Part shown: one piece after another, positions 6,201-8,726 of the stretch
Numbering within the stretch: the stretch's first letter is position 1
How the letters are laid out: each line of letters begins with the position of its first letter
Assembly (NCBI GenBank): GCA_030831885.1
Contig: JAURKF010000048.1
Location: forward strand, 1-8,726
Direction of reading: 5' to 3'
DNA: 8,726 nucleotides
From: Flavobacteriales bacterium
Lineage (GTDB): Bacteria > Bacteroidota > Bacteroidia > Flavobacteriales > UA16
Notes under the pieces: generated by a model
Database searches by the model: none
The model's input: only the letters and a program-made list of their open reading frames with translations
Told to the model about the DNA's origin: nothing
Program-made: the position numbers and the translations under genes

Positions 6201-8137
6201 TTAATGGTGTGGAGCACATCGCGATTGACTTGAAAGGTATGCTCTTTTCTCATCGCGGCAATCCATTCTTTTTCGAGGTGAGATTGGTATTCAGATGTAA
6301 TCATGCCGCGTGCCTCATCCAGTTTCTTGGCAGCAGGTGGAATAATTTCCTTGAATTGAATGATTACAATTTGTCCATTATCTTCAATATCATCGCTAAG
6401 CCCCACTTTCCAAGGTGCTTTCGAAAGCGTTGCATTATCGTCGAGTGCATATATTCCTTCTTGAATTTGAAGGTTCAGTTGAGATTCTTTGTTGAGTTCG
6501 CCTGCAATCGCTGATTTATCTTTTTCGTCCTTCAACATTTTACGCACTTTCTTGGCTATGGCAGCATCTGAGCATGTGAAAATCGTAACAGAAGCTCGTT
6601 CGGGCCACATGAAATTTCCCTTATTGGCTTCGTAAAATGCCGATAGGCCTGCTGTGTCTTTGACTGCTTTCGACCACACCATTTGATCAGTCATTTCGAA
6701 GAGCAGAATTCCTTCGCGATATTCCTTCATGAGAAGACGGAATGGGGTGTGCTTCGATTCCAATTTGGAGTCTTCGAGTTGAAGCAGCTTGTCTTCGCCT
6801 AGTTTATTGACCGATGCACGCAGGTAATCTCCAGGACTCATGGTTGGTTTCGCTTGACCTTTGGTTCGCATATACTCATTGAAGTCACTAACACTGATAA
6901 CCAATCCGTTCATGGAAATGAGCGGCTTTTCGAGTGATTTTTTGTGAACGTAAACTTTTCCTTGGAAAACGTTGGAATCTGCTTTCTCAATCAGCTTTGC
7001 CAACTCTGCGTCATTTATGGTGTACGCGTATTCCTTTTTAAGTTTTTCGATAAAGGACTTTTTGGTTTGCTCGGCACGGGTGTCCTTCGATACTTTTGCT
7101 TTGAGATCTTTCTCCATGGATTCATAGGAGACGAGCGCTTTATATTCGAGGCGCTTGATAATATGCCACCCGAAAGCAGTTTTAAATGGTGTAGAGAAGT
7201 CGCCGTTGTTTTTCAATGCATACGCAGCATCCTCGAACTCAATTACCATTTTACCCGTTCCAAACCAGGGGAGTTCACCACCTTTTTTGGCAGAGGTTGG
7301 GTCGTCGCTGTATTTGGCCGCCAATTCCTCGAATGTAGCTTCACCACTCACTAGTTTTTGATAGATTTCCTGGACTTTTGTTTCAGCGTTAGCCTCGCTG
7401 TTTGCCTCTGATTTCGGTTTCACAACGATGTGAGCCACGTGCATCTCGCCACGTGCCTGTCGCTTGTCGAAAACGTAAATGAGGTGATAACCATAACGGG
7501 TGCGAACCGGCATGGAAACTTGACCTACGCCTGTTTCGTAAGCTGCTTTTTCGAAAGGATAAACCATTTGAAAGGCGGTGAAATAACCTAAATCACCACC
7601 ATTGTCTTTTGCGCTAGGATCTTCGCTTGAAGCTTTGGCTAGCGAGATGAAGTCTTCACCTTTCGAGATGCGCTCGCGTATAGCCATAATTTTAGCATAT
7701 GCCTTAATAGTGTCTGAGGGAGCTGCATTGGCATCCAGTTTTATCAGAATGTGAGCGGCATGCACTTCTTGCTTGTAATGCTCATACGCTTCCTTCATCA
7801 AATCGTTGAGTTTGTCGCTGTCGGTCAGGTAAGGTCTGGCCAACTGTGCTCGGTAGCCATCTAGTTCTGTTTTGAATTTTTTTACGGTGTCGAGCCCTGC
7901 TTCACGAGCTTCTTTCACCTTCAATTTGAAATTGATAAACAACTCCATATAGTCATCGAGCGACTGTGCTGTGATTACGGAATCGCGATTATTTTTTCGG
8001 AAAATGTTTTCGAATTCTTCAAGAGTTGTAGGCTCTCCATCCACAGTTAGCACCGTGGAGTTTTTATCCTGAGCGACCATATGGAGGCAGGAGCCTATCA
8101 CAAATGCACATAAAAAAGCAATCGATTTCACCTTCAT
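6197..8137 (-). CDS. Periplasmic foldase with two intact parvulin domains (PpiC/PpiD type)
   Basis: This 646-residue peptidyl-prolyl cis-trans isomerase acts outside the cytoplasm. The N-terminus (KSIAFLCAFVIGSCLHMVAQ) can be read as a lipoprotein signal with IGSC (C17) or as a type I signal cleaved after AQ at 23; I cannot decide. Residues 28-120 form a SurA-N-like chaperone segment (VLTVDGEPTTLEEFENIF). Parvulin 1 (about 123-226) has AHILI (H129), SSEDPSAKDNGGDLGYF and RYGYHLI (H218). Parvulin 2 (about 231-330) has AHIVV (H236), YSDDPTSAKKGGELPWF and FGWHII (H325). Both look catalytically complete. The last 240 residues carry no clear motif. SMNGLVISVSDFNEYM (408-423) resembles a second chaperone start, and YEANKGNFMWPERASVTIF (502-520) a decayed parvulin. 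It is the first gene of the foldase cluster and follows a promoter candidate. Its stop overlaps the next start. Family assignment is firm; a specific name such as ppiD is not, because no membrane anchor of the PpiD kind is present. Confidence 0.92.
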   Translation of the reverse strand: MKVKSIAFLCAFVIGSCLHMVAQDKNSTVLTVDGEPTTLEEFENIFRKNNRDSVITAQSLDDYMELFINFKLKVKEAREAGLDTVKKFKTELDGYRAQLARPYLTDSDKLNDLMKEAYEHYKQEVHAAHILIKLDANAAPSDTIKAYAKIMAIRERISKGEDFISLAKASSEDPSAKDNGGDLGYFTAFQMVYPFEKAAYETGVGQVSMPVRTRYGYHLIYVFDKRQARGEMHVAHIVVKPKSEANSEANAETKVQEIYQKLVSGEATFEELAAKYSDDPTSAKKGGELPWFGTGKMVIEFEDAAYALKNNGDFSTPFKTAFGWHIIKRLEYKALVSYESMEKDLKAKVSKDTRAEQTKKSFIEKLKKEYAYTINDAELAKLIEKADSNVFQGKVYVHKKSLEKPLISMNGLVISVSDFNEYMRTKGQAKPTMSPGDYLRASVNKLGEDKLLQLEDSKLESKHTPFRLLMKEYREGILLFEMTDQMVWSKAVKDTAGLSAFYEANKGNFMWPERASVTIFTCSDAAIAKKVRKMLKDEKDKSAIAGELNKESQLNLQIQEGIYALDDNATLSKAPWKVGLSDDIEDNGQIVIIQFKEIIPPAAKKLDEARGMITSEYQSHLEKEWIAAMRKEHTFQVNRDVLHTIK

Positions 8138-8189
8138 AAATGGGTTAATTAATTCGTTGGTTCGAGATTTCTTAAAAATGGAACGGGCG

Positions 8190-8197
8190 CAAATGTA
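8190..8197 (-). promoter_or_regulatory. Candidate Bacteroidota -7 box for the foldase operon
   Basis: On the minus strand TACATTTG (8197 to 8190) is an exact match to TAnnTTTG, 52 bp before the ATG at 8137. The -33 region is poor: a TTG lies only 14 bp upstream, and at the preferred 19-bp distance there is GCTG. The remainder of the 132-bp gap to guaB (8138-8269) is A/T-rich near the start codon. It shows no hairpin with a T-tract, so guaB transcripts could read through. Confidence 0.4.
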
Positions 8198-8269
8198 AGA
8201 AGTCGTGGCCTCAATTCAGCGCAGCGTACCCATGTGAAAGAGCATTAAAACCAAATAGTTATCAGAGAC

Positions 8270-8726
8270 TTATTTTAAACTGTAATTGGGGGCTTCACGG
8301 CTAATGAAGACATCGTGAGGGTGACTTTCTTTTACGCCCGCACTTGTAATACGAATGAATCGTGAATTTCTGAGTGCCTTCAAGTCGTTTGCCCCGCAAT
8401 AGCCCATGCCGGCGCGCAGTCCGCCCACGATCTGATACATGATTTCCTGAACGGTACCCTTATAAGGCACTCGCCCGGAAATTCCTTCCGGAACTAGTTT
8501 TTTGATATCGTCTTCGGCATCCTGAAAATAGCGGTCTTTTGAACCTTGCTGCATCGCTTCGACCGATCCCATACCCCGGTAGGCCTTAAATCTTCGGCCT
8601 TCATAAATTATCGTATCGCCCGGGCTTTCCTCTGTCCCCGCCAGCATAGAACCCACCATAACGGATGATGCCCCACCTGCGAGTGCCTTGACGAAATCTC
8701 CGGTAAAGCGAATGCCGCCATCGGCA
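8270..8726 (-). CDS. guaB: IMP dehydrogenase, C-terminal part (cut by the right edge)
   Basis: The frame enters from the right edge and ends in TAA at 8272-8270, giving 151 C-terminal residues of an enzyme usually about 490 long. It oxidises IMP to XMP with NAD+, the committed step of GMP synthesis in the cytosol. Visible parts, numbered from the first complete codon in the window, are [10 protein letters not shown] (1-10) and the phosphate-binding [14 protein letters not shown] (17-30). They are followed by YRGMGS (49-54), the catalytic Arg-Tyr of the flap in DRYFQ (65-66), and [11 protein letters not shown] (80-90). The last motifs are [12 protein letters not shown] (101-112) and the ESHPHDV end that binds the monovalent cation. 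The active-site cysteine loop and the CBS domains lie outside the window. An internal ATG at 8659 is not the start, since the conserved sequence continues upstream in frame. It lies on the same strand as the foldase cluster, 132 bp upstream. Confidence 0.97.
   Translation of the reverse strand, partial: ADGGIRFTGDFVKALAGGASSVMVGSMLAGTEESPGDTIIYEGRRFKAYRGMGSVEAMQQGSKDRYFQDAEDDIKKLVPEGISGRVPYKGTVQEIMYQIVGGLRAGMGYCGANDLKALRNSRFIRITSAGVKESHPHDVFISREAPNYSLK

Noticed and set aside
6944..7354. Plus-strand open frame of 136 codons, rich in phenylalanine, opposite the large foldase
   Set aside because: The phenylalanine richness simply mirrors lysine and glutamate codons of the foldase on the other strand.
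8145..8152. Palindrome TTAATTAA upstream of the foldase operon start
   Set aside because: A/T-rich leader sequence before start codons is normal in Bacteroidota; an 8-bp A/T palindrome is not evidence of an operator.

Overview
The window looks like chromosomal core DNA from a member of the Bacteroidota. Four things point there. The genes have little or no Shine-Dalgarno sequence. Perfect or one-off copies of the Bacteroidota -7 promoter box (TAnnTTTG) lie before several genes. The exported proteins have signal peptides ending in 'AQ' or lipoboxes of the 'LGSC' type. A cluster of several parvulin/SurA-type periplasmic foldases lies next to guaB. Base composition looks moderate by eye. I cannot place the organism below phylum with confidence.

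Layout, left to right. Positions 1-159 (minus) hold the first 53 codons of an unrecognised secreted protein that runs off the left edge. Positions 247-1527 (minus) encode fumarylacetoacetase, the last enzyme of tyrosine/homogentisate breakdown. A 75-bp divergent intergenic region carries a good fah promoter and a small inverted repeat. Positions 1603-2981 (plus) hold two translationally overlapping genes. The first is a small protein with one N-terminal membrane anchor (DUF5819-like pattern) and the second a seven-or-so-pass membrane protein (HTTM-like pattern). This pair recalls the DUF5819/HTTM and SdpA/SdpB arrangement and is the least understood part of the window. Its end overlaps the end of moxR by 20 bp, tail to tail.

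From 8137 down to 2962 everything is on the minus strand and reads like one transcription unit. It starts with a 646-residue foldase with two intact parvulin domains, followed by a 285-residue lipoprotein related to SurA/PpiD but without recognisable catalytic residues. Next come a 447-residue SurA-like protein and, after a 69-bp gap, a MoxR-type AAA+ ATPase. The first three genes are joined by 4-bp ATGA stop/start overlaps, so they are probably translated together and act together in the periplasm on outer-membrane protein folding. Upstream on the same strand (8270-8726) is the C-terminal 151 codons of IMP dehydrogenase (guaB), cut by the right edge.

No RNA genes, CRISPR arrays, insertion sequences or convincing intrinsic terminators were seen, and no stretch above 132 bp lacks a gene.
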